DNA of 64,000 nucleotides from Adineta vaga (taxonomy: Eukaryota > Rotifera). This document shows positions 35,761-47,644 of this stretch, one piece after another. How positions within the stretch are numbered: position 1 is the first letter of the stretch; each line of letters starts with the position of its first letter. The notes below the pieces were generated by a model that saw nothing but the letters and a program-made list of their open reading frames with translations, ran no database searches and was not told where the DNA came from. The DNA lies in the NCBI GenBank assembly GCA_021613535.1, contig CP075494.1, forward strand, positions 12,524,001 through 12,588,000, read 5' to 3'. The position numbers were made by a program, and so were the translations under genes.

Positions 35761-38321
35761 ATGTCTTCGACGAATTCAACAAATTTTTTGGATTCATTTA
35801 CTAGTGTTGATGAATATAAACAGGTGAATGTCGATATTCTTTTCAAAGATTGAAAATTTTGTGTCTACATTTAGAAAATCTGTTCCAAAGTTATTGATGT
35901 TATTCGTACATCAAATCGATTAGGAATAGCAAATTTTGAAGAATTAATGAAGGTGAATTCTTGTCATGAGAAAATGAATCAATTGAGTGAACGAATATTA
36001 AAGAGGTATTCTTATTCAATCAATCTTTCTTCTAAAACTAATTCTCTTACAATCTAGAATTTCTCAAATGAAGTCTCATATTCAAACAACCAATTGGAAT
36101 CACTTAGATATCGAAGAAAAACTTGAACAATTAATTGATATTAATGATACATTATTTGAAAGAATTGTAAGAAATCTAAATTCATATATATATATATATA
36201 TATACTAATTTATTCAATATTAGGCATCTGCACTTGACGAAGCGGACGGAATAACAAAATCAACTGTATCAACAACTGTGGTAAAGATATTTACATAAAT
36301 GAAGAATGTTATTTTTAAGTAGAGTATTTTTAGCGACAAGTTCTGATCAAACCACAATTGAAATTCAAACATCAAATTAATAATAGTACAGATATACCGT
36401 TCATTCCAAAACTACGAACGAAACCAAATGCAATTACACCATTACCAGGTAAAATTTTCTTCATTATTTTTCTTTCTAAACACAGAGAATGTCTTTAGCA
36501 ATGATGATGCAAATGAATTGGGAACCAATCGATCTTGATTTATTACAAAGGCATCCTGAATTGTAAAAGTCTTTGTAATCTCAAGAACAACAAACGATTG
36601 TTTTTCTCTACTTATAGATTAGATCATCCTTATTTTGATGAAATTGAAGCATTTGAACCTGATGATATATTATTAAAACGAAATGAACCAAAAGTATGTA
36701 TCAAAAATATTTCACTATGTACTTTTAGAAATCATGTTATTTTAGTTTCCAAAATCTATGGAAGAAACAAAATGTTTATTTGTTGATACAATCGATAAAT
36801 TAAAAACAATGATGGATCATATTGAAATTCAAACAGAATTAGCAATTGATTTAGAAGTAATTCAATAGATTTTCATTCGTAATTCTATGTATTATTTTTA
36901 GCATCATTCTTATCGATCTTATCAAGGTTTTACATGTTTAATGCAAATATCGTCACGTACTGATGATTTTCTTATTGATACACTTCTTCTTCGAGATGAA
37001 TTATCTATTCTTAATAATGTCTTTACAAATCCTAAAATTTTAAAAGTAATTTTTCATCTTTTAATATTTCATTCACAGAAATATACATTTGAATTGTCAA
37101 GGTCTTTCATGGTGCTGATTGGGATATTGAATGGTTACAAAAAGATTTTGGTGTTTATGTTGTGAATATGTTCGATACACATCAAGCAGCCAAAGAACTT
37201 CAATTACCGACTTTATCACTTGCTTATCTTTTGAAAACTTTGTGTAATATTGATGCAAGTAAACAATTTCAATTAGCTGATTGGAGAATACGGTTTGTTA
37301 GAAAAAAAATAAATGGAAAAGATGATATTTTTGTTTTACTATTTAGACCTTTACCAAGTGATTATCTACGTTATGCACGAGAAGATACACATTATTTATT
37401 ATATATTTATGATCATCTACGAAATCAATTATTAGATATGAATAGACAAAATACGGAAGTTTTACGATCAGTTTATGCAAAATCAAAAATTGTTTGTCAA
37501 AAGGTAATATTAGATTTTGATCTATATTAACGTACATGCTCCAAGAAAATGAACTTTATAATTAGAATCCTACGTGATCTATCAGTTGATTTTCTGAGGA
37601 ATATTAATTGAGCTTATAATCTATGATTACAGAAATATTTTCTTAACTTTCATTGACTCTAAATATTTGCTTTTTTTGATTAGATATACAAGAAACCAAT
37701 CTTTGACAATTCTGCTTACAGAATTCTCTATGCAAAATTTCATAGAACAACTTTTGATACTCGTCAATTAACTGCTTTGAAATTACTCTATGCATGGCGT
37801 GATAAAATTGCTCGACAAGAAGATGAATCACCCAGGTATACATATATAAATCTATTCTTGACGAAATCTATAGTTAAAATACATTTTTCTTCTCAAGTTA
37901 TGTTCTATCTGATCTCATGCTAATGCATCTAGCTGAATTATTACCTAGGTAAATCATTTTTCTATTAAAGAAGTCTTTTGATTCTATGACAGTTGTTGTT
38001 TTGTTTTTTCTTGAAGAGATATTCCAGGCATTCGAGCAAGTTGTAAACTTCTTCCTGAATCAGTAGATAAAAATATCGAAGAAGTTCATCGTTTATTAAT
38101 CGAAGCAATTGAAAAACCTTCATCGGTATGTCAATTATTTCTTTTCATGTAGTTCCTATTTGAATTATTTAATCTATCTTCAGAATTTCAATGAAGAAAA
38201 TTCAGATGGTTTATTACAAACGAAACGTTCGATTTCTTCATCGGATACGAATATACCAACTGAATCACCATCATCATCAGACGATCATATTAAACGTACA
38301 AAACTTGTTCCTGAAACTTGA
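35761..38321 (+). CDS. EXOSC10: Exosome component 10 (Rrp6) 3'-5' exoribonuclease
   Basis: Fifteen exons (35761-35823, 35875-36005, 36058-36166, 36224-36280, 36334-36448, 36499-36562, 36618-36693, 36746-36856, 36902-37045, 37102-37292, 37347-37503, 37684-37835, 37898-37948, 38017-38125, 38184-38321) give 555 residues. The N-terminus is the PMC2NT domain that binds the C1D/Rrp47 cofactor. Then come [11 protein letters not shown], the DEDD exonuclease domain with D240-L-E242, D298 in [10 protein letters not shown] and Y363-x-x-x-D367, and an HRDC domain ([24 protein letters not shown]). All catalytic acids are present. The enzyme trims and degrades nuclear RNAs with the exosome. It stops soon after HRDC, so the long C-terminal region of human EXOSC10 (885 residues) is mostly absent. 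AATAAA is at about 38404. Confidence 0.93.
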
Positions 38322-39347
38322 CTATGATTTCTTTTTCTCAATGTAATTTATGCTAAAAGCATTTTCTTTTCTCTTCTCTTCATACATGTTCTCAATGTTG
38401 ATTAATAAATCAAATTAAAGAAAAACACGATATTCATCATCATCATCTATGTATTCAAGACATTGAAAAGAAAACGGAATATAATGCAGTTCTTCTTTTA
38501 ATTAGTTTTTCTGGTTTGTTAAACTAAATAATTTAGAAATGATTCGTTTAATATTTTCACTAAACACGCACATAAGGGAAATCATTGGATCAATTTACGT
38601 CACAAATATTTCTCTTAAGAAGAAAAGAAATCACTGAAAATTAACATCGTAAACAATATTTCGACACACTATCTTATAGAAAAAGAAAGACAATCAATTA
38701 TCTTAATTTCTTCTCCTCCAATCTTTAACTTTCAGTCTTGTTTTTCTTCCTACGGTTCGCATGCTATTCCTTACTTTCACTTTATCTTCATTAGAAATGA
38801 CATTCGAAATCAAAGAGAATATCTTTGATTTCATCTTACAGATATGTATCAGGAAGATTGAGATGCAATGAGATGAAACAATGATAATTACAGTTATAAA
38901 TCGTATTTTTATACTCATTGATCACCTCTCGATAGTAATAGTCGCCAATTTCTTCTACTATAAGAACGGAAAAAGACAAATAAGTTTCTGATTACTTGTC
39001 TTTTACTTCTCCTTTTATTTAATACAAGTTCGCCGTGAAATTTACATCTTTCTCTCGCATCGGTAATTCTGAAACGGATCTTTACACTACCGTTCTTTTC
39101 ATCTTTATTTGTTTTCCAGTTGCCAACAAACTATAATTTTAAACTTTGTTATAGGTTTTCTTCCACTTGTTTCTAAAATGAGGTCAAAACGGAATTAGCT
39201 GAATAGCAATTGATCGTTCTATATTTATATATAACGTTATATATGTATACATTACTCGTGCGTCATCATAACTTATTTTACATGTGACTGCTCATATAGA
39301 AATGCTTTTCAATTTGCTTTTGTCGCTAGTACTTCACACTCACTTCT

Positions 39348-39382
<35 letters not shown>

Positions 39383-40046
39383 CTTCTCTTACGCCTAAAC
39401 CAGAGAAGCAAAAGAATAATGACAACATAGTTATGCCGTATGGTTATTAAAGAAAACGAGATCCGAAGACATTTTCTGTTTGTTTTTTGTCTCGAAGAAA
39501 CTTAAACTGAAAAAAAAAGTTCTACGAGAATACATTTGAGGATAGAAGAAAAACAAATATTTTCGCGTTTTCTCTTCTTCTTCTGTCTATTGTTTCCTCT
39601 ATAATGATACGGACACTCATAATTGCCTTCTAGGAAAAGCAACTCCAGGAAGTCTGAACAATTTCGTCTTGGTATCATTAATTTTTCTCTTGTTTTTCTT
39701 CGTTTTATATCATTTCATAGAACAACAAATGCATACTGATTATTTAAACATCACGATGATTTGCTGAATAATGGTTATACGAAGTAAATATGACATATAA
39801 TGTCATTATTTAACCGATAATCGAATTAGAAATAGTTTCTACTCAGACTCTAGTTATTACATTCTCGAATTCATCATGTTGTCTTCATACTGAAAAGTTT
39901 TCATTGACTGTCACTTTTTCCGATCACATATAGAACATTTTCTATCTCGTAAGTATTGACTAGAAATCGATTGAATAAAGAATATTTTTATTTGAAAGAG
40001 ATTTAAAATGTTTGATCGTATTCTTTAGTTTATCAATTCTATTGTA
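38322..40046. other. Intergenic, no gene seen
   Basis: A CT microsatellite at 39350-39380 is the main feature. The start holds the poly(A) signal of EXOSC10. The end has a pyrimidine tract and AG at 40027-40028 before the next ATG. Confidence 0.5.
39350..39380. repeat. (CT)n microsatellite
   Basis: About 15 CT units in noncoding DNA between EXOSC10 and the small membrane-protein gene. Confidence 0.9.
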
Positions 40047-40517
40047 ATGCGAGTCGTTAATTTAACAGAAAAACCTTCGCAAACCCGTTCTCCATCATCT
40101 GGATTTGTTGGAAATAATGATCGGCATGATTCGCAAGCGAAGATTGCTCTTCTTCAACAAAAACGAAAATCAAATATTGATATATCTACTAAACGAGTCT
40201 CATCTGTATCGAATATGGACCGACTTCCACCAAATTTATTACAAATGAAACAACAACGTTTAGTAGCAGCAGCTGATAGAAAAAAACGTCTTATTACTCG
40301 AATTATTAGTATTATTGGACTTTTAATTATACTTCTCTGTGCAGGTATTGTTGCACTTACGCTCAAAATGGCACCAAAAATAGACGAACTCGTTCGAACT
40401 AAAACAGGCGTACACCCACCAGTTCATCTTCAAACTCGAGTACCAACACTCTCATCATCAACAGCAGCAGCAGCACGCGAATCGCATAATTCATCTACAA
40501 ATAACTCTTTAAACTAG
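40047..40517 (+). CDS. Unknown single-pass membrane protein
   Basis: A single exon of 156 residues. The first 90 residues are polar and basic (e.g. LLQQKRKSNIDI, ADRKKRLITR). One hydrophobic helix follows (IISIIGLLIILLCAGIVALTL, about 92-112), then an outer tail rich in Thr and Ser with NNS/NSS glycosylation sites. The basic flank before the helix favours N-terminus inside. The family is not recognised. An acceptor-like AG lies 18 bases upstream of the ATG. AATAAA is at about 40744. Confidence 0.6.
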   Translation: MRVVNLTEKPSQTRSPSSGFVGNNDRHDSQAKIALLQQKRKSNIDISTKRVSSVSNMDRLPPNLLQMKQQRLVAAADRKKRLITRIISIIGLLIILLCAGIVALTLKMAPKIDELVRTKTGVHPPVHLQTRVPTLSSSTAAAARESHNSSTNNSLN

Positions 40518-41711
40518 CTCAAAACTACTTTTTCTATTTTTATGAAAGATCATTGAATGAATTATAAGTTCTATTTCTGTCAATATCTATTTGATTATTG
40601 TTAATTTCTTATTGCATATGCATCAAATATTTATTGACTTTAGAAGTAACATATGTCGAATGAGATATTTTTTAATTGACTGATTTTCTCTGGTTTTTTC
40701 TCTGTGAAAAACAACGAAAATGTATTATAAATTATTGATTGTCAATAAATGTTTAGTAGCACAAGTAAACCTATTATTATCATCTATATTTATACGAAGA
40801 TTCTATTATAGATGATAGAAATGAAAAGCAATGAGAATGACTTGCTTGATGAATATGAAACTGTTCAGGTGATTAATGAAAGATACTTTTTCAATAGGCT
40901 TCGATCGATGATGAGAGATTCTTTTCTAAACAAATGAAGTTATTAATCATATTTCAAAAAAAAACTAATACTAAATATTTTGTGATCAAGTATGACGCAC
41001 AAGGATGAATTTAAGTACACATCAGCCATCAGAATGACTGACATAAGTACCGGAATATATGTCAGTTTCAATCAAATCATTTGATACAATATATTTAATA
41101 AGTTATAAAATCTAGAAAAAGTCAAGTTTATTAGCAAATAAATGAATGAATAAAGATCTCAGCTGATTTACCACTTTATTAGAATGAAAGAAAAAAATAC
41201 TTCAAAAATCATCTGATCTTCACTTTGATTCACAGTCAAAGTTTCTATTAATGTTCGTTTTCTTTAAATAATCCAATGGATGATTATAAATATTCCATTT
41301 CGAAATACAGACTAATAGCAATGCATATTTCTCATGACCGCATACACACTCTCATATACAATAATCGATTGTTTCTTTCATTTATCATATAGAAAAAATT
41401 ACAATTCATCTAGTTCTATGTACTTTTATATCACCTATGAAAACCATACTTATCCTACACATAAATATCATCGTCAACAGATCAAATGAAGTTAATTTTC
41501 TTTTTCTGAAATCATTCACCGTTTTGCTGCACATACACATCCATACACCTACAAACGTTTACATGATCTGACCGAGACGACGATCTATACTTCAACATAG
41601 AAATCGTCAACCGGGATACACAGTAAGCACACACATAGACAAATTCAATTTAAAAGACCAAGAAGAAAAAAGGAAGAAGTAAAAGAAGAAAACAAACGAA
41701 GAATAAAAAAA
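40518..41711. other. Intergenic between convergent genes
   Basis: AT-rich 3' flanks. No coding exon, RNA gene or notable repeat seen. Confidence 0.5.
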
Positions 41712-42720
41712 TCATGAAGTAACAAGATAGGAATACATCGGATTGTGTAGAAGATGTTGACAAAAAAGTGTTTGCATCGTTTCTGCTTTGATCGAATAAA
41801 GACTCGATAGAAAGAGTAGAAGTTTCGAATATATTGATGGCGTATTCGTCATCGATGATTGCTGACGATTTAGAGATTGTTTAAGACTGGTCAATTGTTT
41901 AACATAAAGTTCTTGTAAATGTGCATTATCATTAATTGCTAGAATAGAACAAATAATATAATGCTTTTTACTTCGAACAAGAACTCTACTTACCTTCTTG
42001 CATACTTTTAATCACAATAATTCGACGTATATGATCGAAAATATTTGAATCAATATTAAATTTCGAACCTTTTTGTAGAATTGAACATAATTTATATGCA
42101 TCCTCTTCTGGTACACATGCATATGAATGAATCGAACATGAATCTTGATTGACTGTTGTTAATAATAATGAATGCGTACAAAGAATAAATTGTAAATTAA
42201 CAAAACGTCGTTCAATAAAATATGTTAATAATAATTGTGACCAACATTGTCGATGATATGTTGATGTTGATATTGAATCTATTAAATATGTACTTGCTTG
42301 TAACCAATTCGTTATTTGTGTTTGTAATTCATCGGTTGATGATGATGGTAAATAGAGACGACGTGTACGAAAGAGATCATTTCTTTGTTTCGACATATCA
42401 CTATCGGATCTTGCATGTCGTAATGATAAATGATTTTTTTCAATTAGATTTAATTTTAATTGAACAAGTGGATTTGATTGTCGTAATAATGTACATAAAC
42501 GATTTTGTCGTGGTGAATGATGAATAGAAAACGAATGATTTTCAATATCACTTATATCATCATCACTACTTTCGAATTCATCATTAAGATTATCAGCAGA
42601 AAAGAATTTTTCTACTAGAATTGTTGGTGAATGAATCAAAATATTTTCATTATCTTCATCTTCATCACTTGAGGAATCTTTGTCATTATCATTTTCACTA
42701 GAATCATTTGTTAAATTCAT
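41712..42720 (-). CDS. Nuclear-receptor ligand-binding-domain-like protein (tentative; 5' end uncertain)
   Basis: Two minus-strand exons (42720-41994, 41938-41712; 55-base intron) encode 317 residues. The first 130 are acidic and disordered (SSDEDEDNEN, ESSDDDISDIEN). The remainder looks helical. Around HRQCWSQLLLTYFIERRFVNLQF the spacing recalls helices 3-5 of nuclear-receptor LBDs, including a Trp two helical turns apart (ITNWLQ...QCW). The last 110 residues, DAYKLCSIL...HIRRIIVIKSMQEG...YSKLLLFLSSLYSIKAETMQTLFCQHLL, resemble LBD helices 8-11. No C4 zinc-finger DNA-binding domain is found in the 2.5 kb upstream. The reading frame also stays open a little past 42720 to 42735, so an upstream exon is possible. 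The gene is solid; the family is a low-confidence guess. Confidence 0.45.
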
Positions 42721-45251
42721 CGATTTTATTGTCAAATTACCTTGAAATAAGATATATATATATACATATATTATTAACTTAATATATAGTTAAAATCATA
42801 CATACCACTTTAATACAACTGAAGTAGTTGATATTTCGTCAACATAGATTATATTCTTCAAATTGTTGCAAGATTGTCATTGGAGTATACATCTGAAAAA
42901 AATTACAAAAAAAACTATTAAGTGTAGAAGAGTTGATTTTTCTCTCTCCCTCCCTCTCTCTCTCTCATTTTGTATATCTATCAGTTTCTTCCTTATGCAT
43001 AAACACATACACGCTGTAAACAGCAACAACAGAGAAGAGCTTGGAGAAAGAAAAAAGAGAAGGACAAAATACGGCTCTCATTCGCGTTCGGCCGATGCTC
43101 ATGAATGAATGGGACTGAGAAAGAAAGAGAGAAGAGAAAGAAAGAAGGGCATATAAAAATAAGTTTTGATGACCTTGAATGCTAGAAACAACGATGAAGA
43201 AAAGAACTAAATAAATGGTACACACCTCTATGTAAATGACACCGGAAAGTGTTAACCTTGGATGAATATAATCAATTCTTAATAAGAGTTTAGATATCAA
43301 ACTTGTTCCTAATATTTGATAAGCTCATATAACTTCGTATTATCTTACCAACAATTGCGTTCATATCTATCTTGAAGATCTTTTTATATGAAAAAGATCA
43401 TTCCCAATTTATGTTAGTCTGTCAGTTGTCTTTTGTTCATGTTGAAGAGAAATATCATGTGTAAATAAATCGAACTCTGTACTAACTATTCTAATACATA
43501 AATGACCTTAATCAAAATGGGTTGCATGCGCTTTAAACGAAGCGAAAACAAAAAATCTTTCTCTTCATTTCTTTCATACAAGCCTTCATGTCATTTTTGT
43601 TGTTTTCCGTTCTCTCCTTCTCTTTCTCTCTCTCTCTTCTTTTTTTCCTTCTCGGTGAAGGTGAAGTCGTGTTTTTGCTTTGCAGTTGCATATGCAAAGA
43701 CGCTTACATGACTTTATTACTTATTGATGACAAAACCTTCAAAAACATCCGTTGTTATTCTCAGTTGTGTTTTCCAATCTAAATGTACACGAATATGTTG
43801 TCTTATTTTCAGTTGATTTTTGACTGTATATATATATCTATATGTATATTCATCTAATGATAATAACACAAGAGAATTCTTATATTATGATTGTTGTTGT
43901 TGTTATCCCTATCGTGTAATGTTGTTATGTAGACCTTGGATAAGAAAAAAAGACCGAGAACAAAAATATGATGTCTTTATAGATTGAAGAACGATCGAAA
44001 AGACCTTGCACACATACAATGCCATTGAAAAGACAAGAGAAAACGTCAAGTTTATCAAGGAGAATATCAGATATATATATATTTTTTTTTTCAGGTCCTC
44101 GATTTTTTTTCTTCTTGTCTTTATTATGATGTTTGTATGAAGATGCTTGGCCTTAGATTGAAAAAAGAAAATACAAATATTTTCTCTTTAGTTGACCTAC
44201 AAAATTGAACTTGACAGAAGAAATTGTTTATCACTCAACAGATCCAATATTCTCCAGAGAATTCACTCGAAATATAAATGAGTTTGAGAAGAGGAATAAA
44301 TATATGTCTGTGTGTGTTTATATAAATCTATACAAGGTTTTTATCAGAAAAAACTTAGACCTTGAAAGATCAATAATCTCAAGTTAATATTAATATATTA
44401 TATTTTTTATGAAAAGAATAGACATCGATTTGATTGATCAATAGAATTGAAAGTCTTTTGTAATTGTTAGATTTCTTTTCCTAACTAGAAAATTTTGCTT
44501 TGATTCCTTGATTTCTGAAGGTTCTTACAAGGTTTACTCATTAGTTATCGATCAATGTGCAAGTCATGTGAAGGTTGAAGAAATCCAGAAAGATAGACAG
44601 ATAGACAGACAAGGATAAACGAAAGGAAAAAAAAGAAATTCTTGCAACCTTCTCATGTTCTAATATGCAGGTTGGAAGCAATATATCTTACCAATGACAT
44701 GTCCTTTAATTGCATACTTTCTTTTGTTTATATGAGAATGTTATTAAGATTCTTTTATGATTAAAAATTCATCAGTATGTTTTAATTGACAAGTAATTGT
44801 TTTTATTATATGATGACAAATTTGAAATATTTAGAAGTGATAAGAAGCAAAAACAAGTTTTTCTAGTTATTTGATGAGATGATTTCGAAAGAAAATAGCC
44901 GATCATTGGATCTGTTTTTGCTACGTCTTAGAGATTGTTTTTCGACTTATGGATATAGAATTTCATAACAATTTTGGCCGAAAGAATGTTAAACTAGAAT
45001 TTCATCGAGAGACAAAATATTTGTTGTCTCGAAACTAAAAATGTAGAGAGTTTTCAGTGGCTATCGATTCAGTTTTCGAACATATTCTGAATAGCAGAAT
45101 TATCGTGAGAAAATCAATGAAGATATTCGATTTTCAAAGTACTATCTTACATTAATAACCTGATCGATAAGGAACAGTCTTTCTCTCAAAAATTGAAATC
45201 ATGCAATGTAAAACATTATTTTTATTAGTAAAAATTCTTTGTAATACTTTT
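42721..45251. other. Gene-poor region upstream of the LBD-like gene
   Basis: I searched both strands for zinc-finger or other exons that could complete the LBD-like gene and found none. CT tracts lie near 42945-42966 and 43615-43640. TTTATT at about 45221 is the likely poly(A) signal for the leftward WDR88-like gene. Confidence 0.5.
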
Positions 45252-47644
45252 TCATTTATGTAAAATCGCTTCATTAAAAGCTGGTCGATCATAATCATCC
45301 AGTGAATAAGTATGAGTTGGTGCTACTTTCTGTTTCAGTTCAAGACGACAAAAGACACATAGAATGGCTGGTGCTGCTGATGTTGCTTCACCTTCATCAC
45401 GTTTGATTTTATTCGACGAGAAATTTTTTCCACATTGATGACACTAAATTTTAAGACAAATTCCAAAATATAAAACTTTATCGTTCGTACTTACATTGAC
45501 AATTTTCAACAATTTACTATTATCCATAATTAATCTATTATCACAATTGCCAATATGCCACAATCGAATTTCACAATCCTAAAATGAGCAAAGACAGAAA
45601 AGAATGTAGATGGAATTTAAGAGATGTTTTCGTCATACACTTGATACAGATACAATCCATTTATCATCATTTGTCAAACAGACATCGTTAATCCAATCTG
45701 AATGTCCCTATTTGAAGAAAAAAAAGATATTTTCTTTTTTCAAAAGACTTTAATCTTATTCTTACACGTAGGACAATTTTATGTGTCATATTTTCTAAAT
45801 CCCATAGTACAACTCGTAAATCATATCCGCCAGTGACAAGGAGCTTTCCACTATCCGACATGTGACATGCCGCTACTGATCCTTCATGTACTTTTGGTAA
45901 TACATACGGGCCTTCACGTCTTTAAAAAAAAAGAAGAAGAAGAACAAAAAACAATATACATATCAATTGAACAGTTGACATGCTCAGCAGGTAGAAAAGA
46001 AGGAGGAGGAGGAGGAGAAGAAGATGAACATCTGAAAAGGCCATCTCATTAATTTGAACACCCACCGAGTTCGAATGAATGGCAAGAGCTAATTGTCTTG
46101 TCGCTCACCTAAAGCTACCAGTTGTAGCATCGTAAAGAAGGACATTTTTATCCCATGAACATGTTGCATATGAACGTTCAAATTTATTGAATGCACATTG
46201 TGAGACAGAACCTTCATGACCCCTTAAAAAAATGAAGAAGAAAATAGCACGTTCCTATATTTCTTATCACAAGTAAATCCATTGATGTCTACTCTACTTT
46301 AATGTAATTGTTGAACGTTGTGAAACAAGATCATAAAATTTCGTTGTTTTATCCATAGATGTAGTGATTATACGATCACCAGCAATATTAAATTGACAAC
46401 TTGTAATTGTTGATTCATGAACATTAGGTATACGAGTATTAACGAGACCATTTTCAGCATCCCATATAGTTACTAAACTATCTAAATCTGTTCCTGAACA
46501 TAATAATTTACCATCCAATGATATCTGACAATTCGTCACAATCTGTTCATGGACACCTTTCCACTAATAAATAGATAAATAAATAAACAAAGAAATGATT
46601 CAATGTTCAATAATATCAATGACAATATCATATACCCTTTCTTTGCCAGTCTCGACATCAAAACAACGAACAGTCTTATCCCAACTACATGAATATAAAC
46701 TAGAAATAAAAATTAATTCATTGATTGTTTGATAATTCAATTAGAAATCTATGAATACCGAGTTCCTTCTTGATTCATTCGTACAGATGGTATATCGGCC
46801 ATATCATGATTAAGTTTATAGAGATGAATTTGCTTTCCACTATTAAAATCCCATACACGAGCTGTATTATCATTTGACCCTGTAATAAGCCAATTTTTGT
46901 CTTCAATCAATTGACATGAATTGATTGCTCCCGTATGACCATGATATAATTTAATTTCAACCTACAATTACGTCTTTCTTTATTTCTTTCTTTATTTATA
47001 GTGTATATATATATGTGTGTTCGATTGCATAAAACTCATGTGGATGACACGTCAATGAAAAGGTGAAGAGTATCTAATTTCATTTGATAAATAGAGAAAA
47101 GAAACTAAGGAAATTCTTAATGATGATGATGATAAGAAATCTTTTGATCAAGAAGAAGAAAAAAAATCAGATCCGTTGTTCGCTCAACATAATGAGTTGA
47201 ACTCTCTTTTCTCGTGATTATCAATTGAATAATAAATGCACGGACGGATTTGTCTTTCTTGCTTTTATCAAGCCTTAGGATAGACACATCTGGGTAACAG
47301 TAACGAGAAAATCATCTATATTTTTTATTACATCATCGAAAGGTAAGCTTATGATAATAGGCATCATGTCGTGACCTGACTGTTATGTTAGAAGTCGAAA
47401 GGCGGGTGAACGTTCGTCATTGTAGCTCATCGATTCTCCTAACCAATGACACCTCCCATTGCGAGCAAGATTAATCACTAAAAACGACGGGTCAGGCGAC
47501 CGATCATATTGTTCACAAGTTATACAGTATTAATAAGAGTACTGAAAAAGAAACACCTACTTCAGCTGAACTTTCATGCACCCATTCAGCATTTGATGCC
47601 AATGGTTCGGCTAAAACATTTGTATTACGTGTTTGTAATGCCAT
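45252..47644 (-). CDS. WDR88: WD40-repeat protein, WDR88-like
   Basis: Nine minus-strand exons (47644-47561, 46961-46759, 46699-46636, 46563-46298, 46222-46109, 45919-45766, 45707-45639, 45578-45495, 45443-45252) give 409 residues; human WDR88 has 472. Seven WD units are visible, with GH starts and WD-type ends (GHTGAINSCQL...ARVWD, YSCSWDKTVRCFD, GTDLDSLVTIWD, TSMDKTTKFYD, ATCSWDKNVLLYD, GGYDLRVVLWD, GHSDWINDVCL...IRLWH). After the propeller comes a zinc-binding-like CHQCGKNF...ILCVFCRLE segment, which matches the CERC...CVFC tail particular to WDR88. The molecular role of WDR88 is unknown. Intron 1 (46962-47560) is long and holds a foldback sequence. Confidence 0.85.
47368..47501. repeat. 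Imperfect inverted repeat in intron 1 of the WDR88-like gene
   Basis: The outer parts (GTCGTGACCTGAC at 47368-47380 and GTCAGGCGAC at 47491-47500) and the inner parts (GTCATTG at 47416-47422 and CAATGAC at 47444-47450, with flanking GGCGGGTG and ACCTCCC) pair with each other. The stretch is richer in G+C than its surroundings. It could be a decayed MITE or a structured intronic RNA. Confidence 0.4.

Noticed and set aside
43502-43782. Two overlapping plus-strand frames rich in Ser, Phe and Leu
   Set aside because: They are produced by a TC-rich tract and have no protein-like continuation.
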